A stretch of DNA of 64,000 bases from Microbacterium murale (GCF_030815955.1 NZ_JAUSXK010000001.1:3472001-3536000); one strand, 5' to 3'; counted from the stretch's first letter, positions 49,843-58,855 are shown. The notes: generated from the sequence alone by a model not told the origin. Made by a program: numbers and translations.

Positions 49843-51936
49843 CTACTCGAGCCCGAGGGTGTCGAGCATCCAGGCGAGTTCGAACGCGCGTTCCTTCCAG
49901 GCGTTGTACCGGCCGCTCACGCCACCGTGCCCGGCAGCCATCTCGCACTTCAGCAGCACGTCGTCCGCGCCGGCCTCACGAAGGCGCGCGACCCACTTCG
50001 CGGGCTCCACGTAGAGGACCCGGGTGTCATTGAGCGAGGTCATCGCGAGGATGCGCGGATAGGCGACGTCGTCCTGCACGTTCTCATACGGCGTGTACGA
50101 CTTCATGTAGGCGTAGACGTCGGCATTGTGCAGCGGGTCGCCCCACTCGTCCCACTCGATCACGGTGAGAGGGAGGGACGGATCGAGGATGCTGGTGAGG
50201 GCATCGACGAACGGGACCGATGCGAGGATGCCCGCGAAGCTCGTCGGAGCCAGGTTCGCGACCGCACCCATCAGAAGACCGCCGGCGCTGCCGCCTTCGG
50301 CGACCATCTGCTGGGGCATCGTCACGCCGCTGCGCACGAGGTGTTCGGCGCATGCCACGAAGTCGGTGAAGGTGTTGCGCTTGTTCAGCAGCTTGCCATC
50401 CTCGTACCAGTTGCGCCCCAGCTCGCCACCGCCGCGCACGTGGGCTACCGCGAAGACCACGCCACGATCGAGCTCGGACAAGCGCGCGACCGAGAACCCG
50501 GGGTCGATCGAGTGCTCATAAGAGCCGTATCCGTACAGATGCACGGGACGGATCTCATCTCCTGGCGCGCCGAACGACTTCTTCCAGACGAGCGAGATCG
50601 GCACCCGCGTGCCGTCCTTCGCCGTCGCCCAGGCACGCTCCTGGCCATACTCATCCGCGGAATAGCCCCCGAGCACCGGCTGGCGTTTGCGCAGAATCAG
50701 CTCCCGCGTCTTCAGATCGAGGTCGTACACCGTACTCGGGGTGACGAACGACGTGTAGCCCAGCCGCAGGAACGGAGAGTGCCATTCGGGATTGCCGGAC
50801 GGCCAGGCGGAGAACAACGCCTCATCGAAGACGAGCTCCTCGATGCGGTCGTCGGCATAGTCCAGCATGCCGATCCGCTCCAGTCCTTCGCTCCGATAAC
50901 CGACGACTGCGAAGTCGCGGAAGCAGTCGACGCCGAGGATGCGACGTCCCGCCTCATGCGCCATGACGACGCGTCGCGCGCCTTGGGGGGCGTCGGCTGA
51001 GACCGAGACGAGTTCGAAGTCGAGAGCGCGCTCGTTGTGGAGGATGAGCAGACGATCCTCTCCATCGATGATCGCGTGCTCCAGCGAGTATTCGACGCCT
51101 TCTGCGCGCGGCCACACGAGCCTCGGCTCTGCGGTGATATCGCCCTCGAGGTCGACGAGGTACTCCTCGCTCGTGATGCTGGAGCCGACTCCGATCACGA
51201 GATATCTCCGGCTGCGCGTGATTCCGGCGCCCAACCAGAATCTCTCATCGTCCTCATGGAACAGCTTCACGTCGTCTTCGACTGCTGTACCGAGGCGATG
51301 CAGCCACAGAGTATCGGGTCGCCAGGCATCGTCACGGGTCGTGTAGATGATGCCTGTGCCGTCCGGAGTGAAGAACCCGCCACCGGTCTTGGGGATCTCA
51401 TCGGCGAGCGTCTCGCCCGTGACGAGGTCGCGAACCTTGATCGTGTACAGCTCATCGCCCTCGTAGTCCGGCGCCCAGAGCATTCTGGTCGCGTCGTCCG
51501 ACGTGTCGAAGGATCCGAGCGAGAAGAACTCGTGGCCTTCGGCCTCGACGTTCCCGTCCAGAAGGATCTGCTCGCCAGGGACGGGCACACTCGGCTCGAG
51601 CATCGGGGGAGTCCAGTCGCCGGGTTCGGCCGCGGCACGGCATTGGATGCCGTATTGGGAGCCTTCTTCACTGCGGCTGTAGTACCACCAGTCGCCCTTG
51701 CGGGTCGGCACGGAAAGATCGGTCTCCTGCACGCGACCCTTGATCTCCTGGAACAGCGTCTCGCGGAGCTCTTCGAGATGCGCGGTCTCGCCGTCGGTGT
51801 ACGCGTTCTCTGCTTCGAGATGCGCGATGACTTCGGGGGAGTCCTTCTCCCGCAACCACTCGTACGGGTCCTCGAAGGTGTCACCGTGATGTTCGCGGAT
51901 GTGGGAGCGGCGGGCTGCGATGGGGGCGTTGGTCAC
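49843..51936 (-). CDS. ptrB: S9-family oligopeptidase B
   Basis: A 697-residue prolyl-oligopeptidase-type serine peptidase. An N-terminal seven-bladed propeller (about 70-400) precedes the alpha/beta hydrolase with the nucleophile in AEGGSAGGLLMG, Asp in SLNDTRVLYVEP and His in AGHGGVSGRYNAWKE. VYLYGYGSYEHSIDP-like (LYGYGSYEHS) and HVRGGGELGRNWYEDGK are typical of oligopeptidase B, which cuts after basic residues. It has no signal peptide and is cytosolic. GTG start at 51936 (MTNAPIAARRSH) fits a 6-nt promoter spacing. Confidence 0.94.
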   Translation of the reverse strand: MTNAPIAARRSHIREHHGDTFEDPYEWLREKDSPEVIAHLEAENAYTDGETAHLEELRETLFQEIKGRVQETDLSVPTRKGDWWYYSRSEEGSQYGIQCRAAAEPGDWTPPMLEPSVPVPGEQILLDGNVEAEGHEFFSLGSFDTSDDATRMLWAPDYEGDELYTIKVRDLVTGETLADEIPKTGGGFFTPDGTGIIYTTRDDAWRPDTLWLHRLGTAVEDDVKLFHEDDERFWLGAGITRSRRYLVIGVGSSITSEEYLVDLEGDITAEPRLVWPRAEGVEYSLEHAIIDGEDRLLILHNERALDFELVSVSADAPQGARRVVMAHEAGRRILGVDCFRDFAVVGYRSEGLERIGMLDYADDRIEELVFDEALFSAWPSGNPEWHSPFLRLGYTSFVTPSTVYDLDLKTRELILRKRQPVLGGYSADEYGQERAWATAKDGTRVPISLVWKKSFGAPGDEIRPVHLYGYGSYEHSIDPGFSVARLSELDRGVVFAVAHVRGGGELGRNWYEDGKLLNKRNTFTDFVACAEHLVRSGVTMPQQMVAEGGSAGGLLMGAVANLAPTSFAGILASVPFVDALTSILDPSLPLTVIEWDEWGDPLHNADVYAYMKSYTPYENVQDDVAYPRILAMTSLNDTRVLYVEPAKWVARLREAGADDVLLKCEMAAGHGGVSGRYNAWKERAFELAWMLDTLGLE

Positions 51937-51948
51937 CGTTCCACGCTA
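51937..51948 (-). promoter_or_regulatory. Leaderless-type -10 element for ptrB
   Basis: Minus-strand TAGCGT (51943-51948), 6 nt (GGAACG), then GTG at 51936. Confidence 0.6.
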
Positions 51949-52000
51949 GTCCAGGTCGAGTTGACCGGAGCCGAGCAGGGTGCGAGGATTTATCGGGGCC

Positions 52001-52029
52001 GGTTAACGGAAGTAAAACCCACGGTGAAC
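52001..52029 (-). promoter_or_regulatory. Pho-box-like triple repeat upstream of the PiT transporter
   Basis: Read on the minus strand GTTCACC (52023-52029), GTTTTAC (52012-52018) and GTTAACC (52001-52007) recur every 11 bp. A further plus-strand GTTCACC at 52035-52041 makes a 7-5-7 inverted repeat with the first. The site is 62 bp before the PiT start. Confidence 0.65.
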
Positions 52030-52090
52030 TCTTCGTTCACCACGTCGATCACGTCGGCATCGCTCTTCCTTCACACCAACCCGAAAGCGA

Positions 52091-53383
52091 ATGGTGGAAA
52101 CCGCAGCCCTCATCGTCGTGCTGGTCATCGTGCTGGCGCTCTTCTTCGACTTCACCAACGGCTTCCACGACACCGCGAATGCGATGGCTACGCCCATCGC
52201 CACGGGTGCTCTGAAGCCGAAGACCGCCGTGCTGCTGGCCGCCGGACTCAATCTCGTCGGAGCGTTCCTGTCCACCGAAGTCTCCAAGACGGTGTCGCAC
52301 GGCATCATCAATGAAGACGCGATCAGAGACTCGGGCGCAGAACTGTTCCTGTCCGTGATCTTCGCCGGTCTCATCGGCGCCATCACATGGAACATGCTCA
52401 CCTGGCTTCTCGGACTGCCGTCGAGTTCCTCGCACGCGCTGTTCGGCGGACTCATCGGCGCGACCCTCGTCGGTGTCGGTCTCGGTGGCATCGACTTCGG
52501 AATGGTGCTCTCGAAGATCGTCCTTCCGGCTCTCATCGCGCCGATCACAGCAGGCATCATCGCCTTCATCGCCACGAAGATCGCCTATTCGATCACGCGC
52601 CGTTACGACAACAAGCCCGACGGTCGTGACGGCTTCCGCTGGGGGCAGATATTCACGTCATCGCTCGTCGCGCTCGCCCACGGAACGAATGACGCGCAGA
52701 AGACGATGGGCGTCATCACGCTCGCACTCATCACCGTCGGCTGGCAGAGCTCCGAACAGTCGGACCCGTACTTCTGGGTCATCTTCGCCTGCGCTTTCAC
52801 GATCGCGCTCGGCACCTATCTCGGCGGCTGGCGCATCATCCGGACGCTCGGCAAGGGGCTCACAGATGTGAAGCCTGCTCAGGGATTCGCGGCGGAGAGC
52901 TCCACAGCAGCGACGATCCTCGCATCCAGCGCGCTCGGGTTCGCGCTCTCGACAACGCAGGTCGCATCCGGATCGGTGATCGGATCCGGCCTCGGTCGTC
53001 GCGGCTCGACAGTACGCTGGCGGACCGCCGGACGGATCGGCATCGGCTGGCTGTTGACGCTGCCGGCGGCCGCCGCGGTCGGCGCGGTGGCCGCGCTGCT
53101 CGTCGTCTGGCTGGGCACCTGGGGCGTGGCCATCGATGCGGTTCTCGCTCTCGTGATCATCATCGGGCTGTTCCTGCGTTCGCGCCGCAATGCGGTGACG
53201 GCGGAGAACGCCATGAGTGATGTCGCCGAGTCCGGACACGTCGTCGAACTCCCCGACATGCCGCCTCCCACGAGACGTCAGCAGCGGATCGAACAGGCGT
53301 TGGCCGAGGCCAAAGCGCGCGCGAAGGCGAAAGCCGATGCCAAGGCGACGACCAAAGCTGCGAAGAAGGGGGCTGGGGAATGA
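52091..53383 (+). CDS. Inorganic phosphate transporter, PiT family
   Basis: A 430-residue, about ten-helix, proton- or metal-phosphate symporter. Both copies of the PiT signature are visible: FDFTNGFHDTANAMATPIATGAL near residue 20 and ALAHGTNDAQKTMGVITLAL near residue 195. A long basic Lys/Ala-rich cytosolic tail (about 400-430) ends it. A strong ribosome binding site is not seen before ATG 52091. The stop overlaps the next gene (ATGA). Pho-box-like repeats upstream suggest phosphate-dependent control; if so it belongs with phoX and the wall phosphatase. Confidence 0.94.
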   Translation: MVETAALIVVLVIVLALFFDFTNGFHDTANAMATPIATGALKPKTAVLLAAGLNLVGAFLSTEVSKTVSHGIINEDAIRDSGAELFLSVIFAGLIGAITWNMLTWLLGLPSSSSHALFGGLIGATLVGVGLGGIDFGMVLSKIVLPALIAPITAGIIAFIATKIAYSITRRYDNKPDGRDGFRWGQIFTSSLVALAHGTNDAQKTMGVITLALITVGWQSSEQSDPYFWVIFACAFTIALGTYLGGWRIIRTLGKGLTDVKPAQGFAAESSTAATILASSALGFALSTTQVASGSVIGSGLGRRGSTVRWRTAGRIGIGWLLTLPAAAAVGAVAALLVVWLGTWGVAIDAVLALVIIIGLFLRSRRNAVTAENAMSDVAESGHVVELPDMPPPTRRQQRIEQALAEAKARAKAKADAKATTKAAKKGAGE

Positions 53384-53715
53384 GCGTCACGATCGACTGG
53401 TTCGCATTCATACAGGTCTTCGCGGCCGCTCTCATCGGCGCGACCGCCATCGTCACCTTCTACGCACTCGGATTGCGGTTGCTCGTTCGGTCGGGGCACG
53501 CACCCGTGGTGAGCCCGGCGGAATTCACGGATGCGATCACTGTGATCACCGAGAAGGAAGCGCGGCGCGCCGCGAAGCAGGCCGCCAAAGCGGCGAAGAA
53601 GAATCCCCTCACCGACGCGCAGAAGCGCATCTCCCTGGTCGGTGCCTATGGCTGCTTCGCTGTCTGCGCCGTCGCCGTGATCGGCGGGATCCTGGTGATC
53701 GTCGTCGGGCACTGA
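53380..53715 (+). CDS. Small two-helix membrane protein coupled to the PiT transporter
   Basis: A 111-residue protein with one N-terminal helix (FAFIQVFAAALIGATAIVTFYALGLRLL) and one C-terminal helix (YGCFAVCAVAVIGGILVIVV), joined by a charged, Lys/Ala-rich cytosolic segment (EKEARRAAKQAAKAAKK). The start overlaps the PiT stop by 4 bp, so it is translated with it and may be a regulatory or stabilising partner, like the PiT-associated small proteins of other bacteria (inference). No domain recognised. Confidence 0.78.
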   Translation: MSVTIDWFAFIQVFAAALIGATAIVTFYALGLRLLVRSGHAPVVSPAEFTDAITVITEKEARRAAKQAAKAAKKNPLTDAQKRISLVGAYGCFAVCAVAVIGGILVIVVGH

Positions 53716-53765
53716 CGTATCGACCGAGCGGTGTCCGGAGACCCCGGCCCGGGACGTCGGCGGCA

Positions 53766-53771
53766 TAGACT
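53766..53771 (+). promoter_or_regulatory. -10 element for aspA
   Basis: TAGACT at 53766-53771. The transcript would carry a leader of about 42 nt, with AAGGA at 53809-53813 as ribosome binding site. Confidence 0.5.
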
Positions 53772-53819
53772 GGACGCATCCCCCGTTTCCCGATCCGCCA
53801 CGACCCACAAGGATGTGAC

Positions 53820-55280
53820 ATGGCTTCTGCCGCGCCCTCTCTTACCCGCACCGAGACCGATTCGCTCGGGAGCATGGAGATCCCCGTCGACGCGTACTGG
53901 GGCATCCACACTGCCCGCGCCGATGCGAATTTCCCGATCACGAAGCGGCCGATCTCGGTGTATCCGGATCTCATCCGTGCTCTCGCGATGGTCAAGCAGG
54001 CGAGTGCTCGCGCGAACAAGGAGATCGGAGCGCTCGACGCGATGAGGGCCGACCTCATCGACGCGGCCGCGCAGCGGGTGATCGATGGCGAGTTCCACGA
54101 TCAGTTCACGGTGGGAGTCATTCAGGGCGGGGCGGGCACCTCGACGAACATGAATGCGAACGAGGTCATCACCAACATCGCTCTGGAGGCTGCAGGGCAC
54201 GATAAGGGCGACTACGCGTTCCTGTCTCCGATCGACCACACCAACCGCAGCCAGTCCACCAATGACGTGTACCCGACGGCCGTCAAGATCGGATTGTCGC
54301 TGACGTTGCGCGCCCTGCTGGAGGAGCTCGATCTCCTCCGCAGATCCTTCCTGGGCAAGGCCGTCGACTTCCACGACATCCTGAAGGTCGGACGTACCCA
54401 GCTCCAGGATGCCGTGCCGATGACGCTCGGGCAGGAGTTCCACGGCTTCGCGACGACTCTCGGCGAAGATCACAGCCGCCTGACCGAGAACGCCTCGCTG
54501 ATGTTCGAGATCAACATGGGCGCCACCGCCATCGGCACCGGCATCACCACCCACGCCGACTACGCGCCGGCAGTGCTGAAGCATCTGCGCGAGATCACCG
54601 CACTCGACCTCGAGACGGCGACCGACCTGGTCGAATCCACCAGCGACACCGGCGCTTTCATGTCGTTCTCGTCGTCGCTCAAGCGCAATGCCATCAAGCT
54701 CTCGAAGATCTGCAACGATCTGCGACTGCTCTCGTCCGGCCCTCAGGCCGGTCTCGGTGAGATCAACCTTCCAGCCAAGCAGGCAGGATCCAGCATCATG
54801 CCCGGCAAGGTCAACCCGGTGATCCCCGAGGTCGTGAACCAGGTGGCATTCGCGGTGGTCGGCGCTGATATGACCGTCACGATGGCCGTGGAGGCAGGTC
54901 AGCTGCAGCTCAACGCCTTCGAGCCGGTCATCGCGCACTCGATCTTCCAGTCGATCACCTGGATGCGTCAGGCGATGTGGACCCTGCGCGTGAACTGCGT
55001 CGACGGCATCACGGCGAACACCGATCGCCTCGGAGCGATGGTCGGCGCCTCGGTCGGCGTCATCACGGCGCTCACACCCTTCATCGGCTACGCCGCTGCG
55101 GCCGCTCTCGCGAAGACTGCGCTGCTGACCAATCGCAACGTGGCGGACCTCGTGGTCGAGGCGGGCCTGATGTCACGCGAAGAGGTCATGAAGCAGCTCT
55201 CTCCGGCACGACTGTCCGGACTGGAGGCGGTCACCGCCGCGATCCGTGTCATTCCGCCGGAGGGCCTGATCGAGATCTGA
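53820..55280 (+). CDS. aspA: Aspartate ammonia-lyase
   Basis: A 486-residue fumarase/aspartase-superfamily enzyme that splits L-aspartate into fumarate and ammonia. It has SMEIPVDAYWGIHTARADANFPI near the N-terminus, GGAGTSTNMNANEVI, the HTNRSQSTNDVYPTA segment and the family signature GSSIMPGKVNPVIPE. The N-terminal AYWGIHTARA-NFPI pattern is typical of aspartases rather than fumarases. AAGGATG lies before ATG 53820. It could follow the asparaginase at 7184 in nitrogen recovery. A bidirectional hairpin ends the gene. Confidence 0.94.
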   Translation: MASAAPSLTRTETDSLGSMEIPVDAYWGIHTARADANFPITKRPISVYPDLIRALAMVKQASARANKEIGALDAMRADLIDAAAQRVIDGEFHDQFTVGVIQGGAGTSTNMNANEVITNIALEAAGHDKGDYAFLSPIDHTNRSQSTNDVYPTAVKIGLSLTLRALLEELDLLRRSFLGKAVDFHDILKVGRTQLQDAVPMTLGQEFHGFATTLGEDHSRLTENASLMFEINMGATAIGTGITTHADYAPAVLKHLREITALDLETATDLVESTSDTGAFMSFSSSLKRNAIKLSKICNDLRLLSSGPQAGLGEINLPAKQAGSSIMPGKVNPVIPEVVNQVAFAVVGADMTVTMAVEAGQLQLNAFEPVIAHSIFQSITWMRQAMWTLRVNCVDGITANTDRLGAMVGASVGVITALTPFIGYAAAAALAKTALLTNRNVADLVVEAGLMSREEVMKQLSPARLSGLEAVTAAIRVIPPEGLIEI

Positions 55281-55287
55281 CTCCCCG

Positions 55288-55328
55288 ACGACTGAGTCCC
55301 GGTCCGTCGGGGCCAGGGACTCAGTCGT
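55288..55328. terminator. Bidirectional terminator between aspA and the FAH-family gene
   Basis: ACGACTGAGTCCC (55288-55300) pairs perfectly with GGGACTCAGTCGT (55316-55328). The second arm overlaps the stop codon of the convergent FAH-family gene. Confidence 0.75.
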
Positions 55329-56190
55329 GGATGCGGCAGTGCGTGGTGAGTTCGCCGATGCCGTCGATGCCGACGGTGACGGTCGAGCGGTCGCGCAGGA
55401 AGATCTGCGGTTCGCGCGAGTATCCTGCACCACCGGGGCTGCCGGTGGAGATCAGCGTGCCAGGCTGCAGGGTGCTCGACTGCGACAGATGAGCTATGAG
55501 CGTCGCGACGGACCTGACCATCTGGCCTGTCGTGGCGTCCTGCACGATGTGGCCGTCCACGACGGTCCAGATGTGCAGGTCCTGGGGATCGGTGATCTCA
55601 TCCGCCGTGACGGCGTACGGGCCGGTCGGAGTGAACCCGTCGAATGATTTGCAGCGGGACCACTGCGCCTCTGAGAACTGGATGTCGCGGGCGGTGATGT
55701 CGTTGACGACCGTGTATCCCCAGACATGGTCGAGCGCGTCCGCCTCGGTCACGTTCTTCGCCGGTCGACCGATCAGCACGCCGAGTTCGGCTTCGTAGTC
55801 GACAGACTCGCTCAGAGTGCGCGGCCACTCCGTCGTCGCCTCGTGCGCAGTGAGCGAATTCGGCCATAGCGTGAAGACGGTCGGTGCGGTGTCGGTCTTC
55901 AAGCCGAGTTCGCTGGAGTGGGCGGCATAGTTCAGCCCGATCGCGAGGATCACGGGAGGGTTCAGCACCGCGGATGCGAAATCGAACTCTGTGAGGGGAT
56001 GCCGCGGTGCAGCGCGCTCGTCGAGTGCGGAACGCAGTGCATCGAGGGCTTCGTCACCACCGTCGATGAGCTGCTGAAGGGTGAGCGGGGCCGGGTCGAT
56101 CAGATCGGAGACCAGAACGGCCTCGGCATCCTGGATCACCGCGAGGTGGGGGGCGGAGGAGTCCGGCCGACGTAGATGGGCGAAACGCAT
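55321..56190 (-). CDS. Fumarylacetoacetate hydrolase-family protein
   Basis: A 289-residue enzyme of the FAH superfamily, which cleaves C-C bonds of beta-keto acids or acts as oxaloacetate/acylpyruvate hydrolase. Metal ligands are in DYEAELGVLIG (Glu-x-Glu type) and TVVNDITARDIQFSE; RCKSFDGFTPTGPYAVTADEI is the conserved substrate loop and GTLISTGSPGG the C-terminal motif. The natural substrate is unknown. The start ATG 56190 (MRFAHLRRP) has TAGCGT 7 nt upstream plus AGAGGA, so the longer frame to 56211 is not used. Confidence 0.9.
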   Translation of the reverse strand: MRFAHLRRPDSSAPHLAVIQDAEAVLVSDLIDPAPLTLQQLIDGGDEALDALRSALDERAAPRHPLTEFDFASAVLNPPVILAIGLNYAAHSSELGLKTDTAPTVFTLWPNSLTAHEATTEWPRTLSESVDYEAELGVLIGRPAKNVTEADALDHVWGYTVVNDITARDIQFSEAQWSRCKSFDGFTPTGPYAVTADEITDPQDLHIWTVVDGHIVQDATTGQMVRSVATLIAHLSQSSTLQPGTLISTGSPGGAGYSREPQIFLRDRSTVTVGIDGIGELTTHCRIHD

Positions 56191-56203
56191 GTCCTCTACG
56201 CTA
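56191..56203 (-). promoter_or_regulatory. Leaderless-type -10 element for the FAH-family gene
   Basis: Minus-strand TAGCGT (56198-56203), 7 nt (AGAGGAC), then ATG at 56190. The spacer itself contains a Shine-Dalgarno-like AGAGGA. Confidence 0.5.
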
Positions 56204-56214
56204 CCGCCCACGCG

Positions 56215-56250
56215 TTGGGAGCGATGTGAGGGTACCTCTAGGCTTTGGCT
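56215..56250 (+). promoter_or_regulatory. Promoter of the PrsW gene (-35 and leaderless -10)
   Basis: TTGGGA (56215-56220), 18 bp, TAGGCT (56239-56244), 6 nt (TTGGCT), then ATG at 56251. Confidence 0.65.
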
Positions 56251-57531
56251 ATGTCATTCGGAGGACCGTCAGAGCCGCAGTACACGCCGCCCCCCGCTCA
56301 GCAGCCCCAGTACTCGCAGCAGCAGTACGCGCAGTCGCCTTACACGCCGCCGCAGTTCAGCCAGCAGCCGGTGTACGCCTCGGCGCTGGCGCAGCCGACG
56401 CCGTACTCGCCACCCGCACCCGCAGCGCCAGCCCCGGCCGGTGCGCTGCCGATGCTTCCCGTGCCGTCGAAGAAGGGCAGGACCGTGTCGATCTGGCTGT
56501 TCGGAGTCCTGGGCTTCGCACTGGTCGCACTGATCGGCTACTTCGTATGGGCGCTGGGAGCGGTGGCATCAGGCATGGGGCTCGTCCTCGCGCTCATCCC
56601 GCTCGCGATCGTGTTCCTCGGCGTCTACATCATCGATCGCTGGGAGCCGGAGCCGAAACTGCTCATCGTCTTCGCGATCGCCTGGGGCGGGGTCGCAGCG
56701 GTCGGATTGACGCTGCTCGTCGACATCGGCATCACGCTCATGGTCGGCCTGCGTTCCGAGGTGTTCAGCGCAGTGATCCAGGCGCCGATCATCGAGGAGC
56801 TCGCCAAGGGCCTGGGTATCTTCATCATCTTCCTGATCGGCAGACGCGCCTTCGACGGGCCGATCGACGGCATCGTCTACGGAGCCCTGATCGGCGGTGG
56901 ATTCGCCTTCACCGAGAACATCCAGTACTTCGCGATCAGTCTGATCGAGGGCGGTGGCGAACAGCTCACCGCCACCTTCGTGATGCGCGGGCTGCTCTCG
57001 CCGTTCGCGCATGCCATGTTCACCGCGCTCACCGGCTTCGCCATGGGGCTTGCGGCACGCCGAACCTCCTCGAAGGGAGCGGTTCTGGGTGCTGGGCTGC
57101 TGGGTCTGCTCGGCGCCATGATCCTGCACGGATTCTGGAACGGTTCGGCGATGTTCGCCGACTTCTTCGCGCTCTACATCACCCTCCAGGTGCCATTGTT
57201 CATCGGGTTCATCCTCGCCATAGTCGCGTTACGCAAAGAAGAGGCCCGCATCACCAGAGAACGACTGGGTGACTACGCGGCCGCCGGATGGTTCACCCCG
57301 GAGGAGATCACGATGCTGGCGACTCCCGCCGGACGCAAGGTCGGACTCAGGTGGGCGGCGAGCCTGCGGGGTGATCGCAGGCCGCTGATGAAGACCTTCA
57401 TCAAGGATGCCGCTGCTCTCGCCGCCGTACGCCAGCGCGCGATCGCCGGTCGTGACCCTCTCGCAGCCGACGACGAGCGGGCTCTGCTGACTCGCACGCG
57501 CGCGACGCGTGCGGCCCTTCTGGCGTACTGA
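56251..57531 (+). CDS. PrsW-family intramembrane metalloprotease
   Basis: A 426-residue membrane protein. The first 65 residues are Pro/Gln/Tyr-rich and cytosolic; about eight helices follow. PrsW motifs are seen in IIEELAKGLGIF (Glu-Glu-x-x-Lys), FTENIQYF and HAMFTALTGFAMG, plus LHGFWN. In Bacillus subtilis PrsW cleaves an anti-sigma factor (RsiW); the substrate here is unknown. Because the TAGGCT hexamer lies 6 nt upstream, ATG 56251 is chosen over the TTG two codons before. A long-loop inverted repeat lies downstream. Confidence 0.92.
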   Translation: MSFGGPSEPQYTPPPAQQPQYSQQQYAQSPYTPPQFSQQPVYASALAQPTPYSPPAPAAPAPAGALPMLPVPSKKGRTVSIWLFGVLGFALVALIGYFVWALGAVASGMGLVLALIPLAIVFLGVYIIDRWEPEPKLLIVFAIAWGGVAAVGLTLLVDIGITLMVGLRSEVFSAVIQAPIIEELAKGLGIFIIFLIGRRAFDGPIDGIVYGALIGGGFAFTENIQYFAISLIEGGGEQLTATFVMRGLLSPFAHAMFTALTGFAMGLAARRTSSKGAVLGAGLLGLLGAMILHGFWNGSAMFADFFALYITLQVPLFIGFILAIVALRKEEARITRERLGDYAAAGWFTPEEITMLATPAGRKVGLRWAASLRGDRRPLMKTFIKDAAALAAVRQRAIAGRDPLAADDERALLTRTRATRAALLAY

Positions 57532-57582
57532 GAACCGGGAGGTTTCGACGGATCCGGCTTCGCGGCCGCGTTCCGGACCAAG

Positions 57583-57633
57583 ACTCAGCGCCCGGTGCTG
57601 CGGCGATGCCTGCATGTCTACCGGGCGCTGAGT
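57583..57633 (+). terminator. 14-bp inverted repeat downstream of the PrsW gene
   Basis: ACTCAGCGCCCGGT (57583-57596) and ACCGGGCGCTGAGT (57620-57633) form a perfect stem with a 23-nt loop, followed by TGATCTG. A GGGTGCACCC palindrome follows at 57647-57656. The remaining bases up to the FKBP promoter show no ORF. Confidence 0.5.
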
Positions 57634-57739
57634 TGATCTGTAATTAGGGTGCACCCGGGTCTGCGTGATGTCAATACCCTTCGCGTGGGTGCCGAGCGCC
57701 GAGCACGATAAGTGTTCGCTGTGGGCAGGTGCCCTCGCA

Positions 57740-57774
57740 TTGACCCGGTCCTGAGCCTCCGGTTGTATGGAGTC
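57740..57774 (+). promoter_or_regulatory. Promoter of the cytosolic FKBP gene, leaderless type
   Basis: TTGACC (57740-57745), 17 bp, TTGTAT (57763-57768), 6 nt (GGAGTC), then ATG at 57775. It has the best -35/-10 pair of the window. Confidence 0.7.
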
Positions 57775-58143
57775 ATGACTGATCGCACAAAGCCCGAGTT
57801 CGACGCCCCCACCGCTCCCGCTCCTGCAGAGCTCGTCACCAGAGACATCATCGAAGGTGACGGTGCCGCGGCCAAGCCCGGCGACACCGTGACCGTCCAC
57901 TACGCGGGCGTCGAGTACGACTCCGGCGAAGAGTTCGACTCCTCCTGGGGTCGCGGCGAGACGATCCAGTTCCCGCTGCGCGGACTCATCCAGGGCTGGC
58001 AGGACGGCATCCCCGGCATGAAGATCGGCGGGCGTCGCGAGCTGATCGTCCCCCCTCACCTCGCATATGGTCCCGCCGGATCCGGTCATTTCCTGTCGGG
58101 GAAGACCCTCATCTTCATCATCGATCTGGTCGCCGTAGGCTGA
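57775..58143 (+). CDS. FKBP-type peptidyl-prolyl cis-trans isomerase, cytosolic
   Basis: A 122-residue single-domain FKBP. The fold's landmarks are in order: GDTVTVHYAGVEYDSGEEFDSSWGRGE, FPLRGLIQGWQDGIPGMKIGGRRELIVPP, AYGPAG and LIFIIDLVAVG. The aromatic active-site residues typical of FKBP12 (Tyr, Phe, Trp in QGWQDG) are present. No signal peptide, so it is cytosolic and would speed proline isomerisation during folding. A terminator hairpin follows. Confidence 0.95.
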   Translation: MTDRTKPEFDAPTAPAPAELVTRDIIEGDGAAAKPGDTVTVHYAGVEYDSGEEFDSSWGRGETIQFPLRGLIQGWQDGIPGMKIGGRRELIVPPHLAYGPAGSGHFLSGKTLIFIIDLVAVG

Positions 58144-58160
58144 CCGCGGTCGTAGCGCAC

Positions 58161-58193
58161 AGAGCCCTCGTCCCACATCGGGACGGGGGCTCT
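58161..58193 (+). terminator. Terminator after the cytosolic FKBP gene
   Basis: AGAGCCCTCGTCCC (58161-58174) pairs with GGGACGGGGGCTCT (58180-58193), one G-T wobble, loop ACATC, followed by TCG. Confidence 0.8.
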
Positions 58194-58290
58194 TCGTATT
58201 GTTCGAGAATCCCGGAATACATTCACGCGCATATGAGTTGGAACCACGTGAACGCCATGAGACGGCCCAATCCTTGAGGAGAGAACCCAC

Positions 58291-58845
58291 ATGACCACTA
58301 TCGACATTCCCGGCTACCGCGCAGGCACCTGGATCCTGGACCCCGCACACAGTGAGGTCACGTTCAGCGTCCGCCACATGATGATCTCGAAGGTGCGCGG
58401 CACATTCGGCATGAAGAGCGCCACGCTGGTCGCCCCCGAGAACCCCCTCGAGGCGAGGGTCGAGGCGAGCGTCGATGTCACGTCCATCGACACCAACGAC
58501 GAGGGTCGCGACGGCCACCTCCGTTCGGCCGACTTCTTCGACACGGAGAACTTCCCGACCATGGAGTTCGTCTCCACCGCTGCGCGTGCGGAGGCCGACG
58601 AGTTCTTCATCGACGGTGACTTGACCATCCGCGGCGTGACCAAGCCGGTGAGCTTCAAGTTCGACTTCGGCGGCTTCGGCACCGACCCGTACGGCAACTA
58701 CAAGGCCGGCGCATCTGCGACGACGATCGTCAACCGTGAGGACTTCGGTCTCACTTGGAACGCGGCATTGGAGACCGGCGGAGTGCTCGTCGGCAAGGAC
58801 ATCACGATCAACCTCGACCTTCAGGGCGCGCTGCAGCAGGACTGA
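58291..58845 (+). CDS. YceI-family protein
   Basis: A 184-residue lipocalin-like protein. It begins GTWILDPAHSEVTFSVRHMMISKVRGTF, the standard YceI start, with LRSADFFDTENFPTMEFVS and LTIRGVTKPVSFKFDF. YceI proteins bind long isoprenoid quinone-like lipids in a barrel; this one has no signal peptide, so it is likely cytosolic, unlike the periplasmic E. coli protein. GGAGAGA lies before ATG 58291. Confidence 0.94.
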   Translation: MTTIDIPGYRAGTWILDPAHSEVTFSVRHMMISKVRGTFGMKSATLVAPENPLEARVEASVDVTSIDTNDEGRDGHLRSADFFDTENFPTMEFVSTAARAEADEFFIDGDLTIRGVTKPVSFKFDFGGFGTDPYGNYKAGASATTIVNREDFGLTWNAALETGGVLVGKDITINLDLQGALQQD

Positions 58846-58855
58846 TCTGCGTCAG

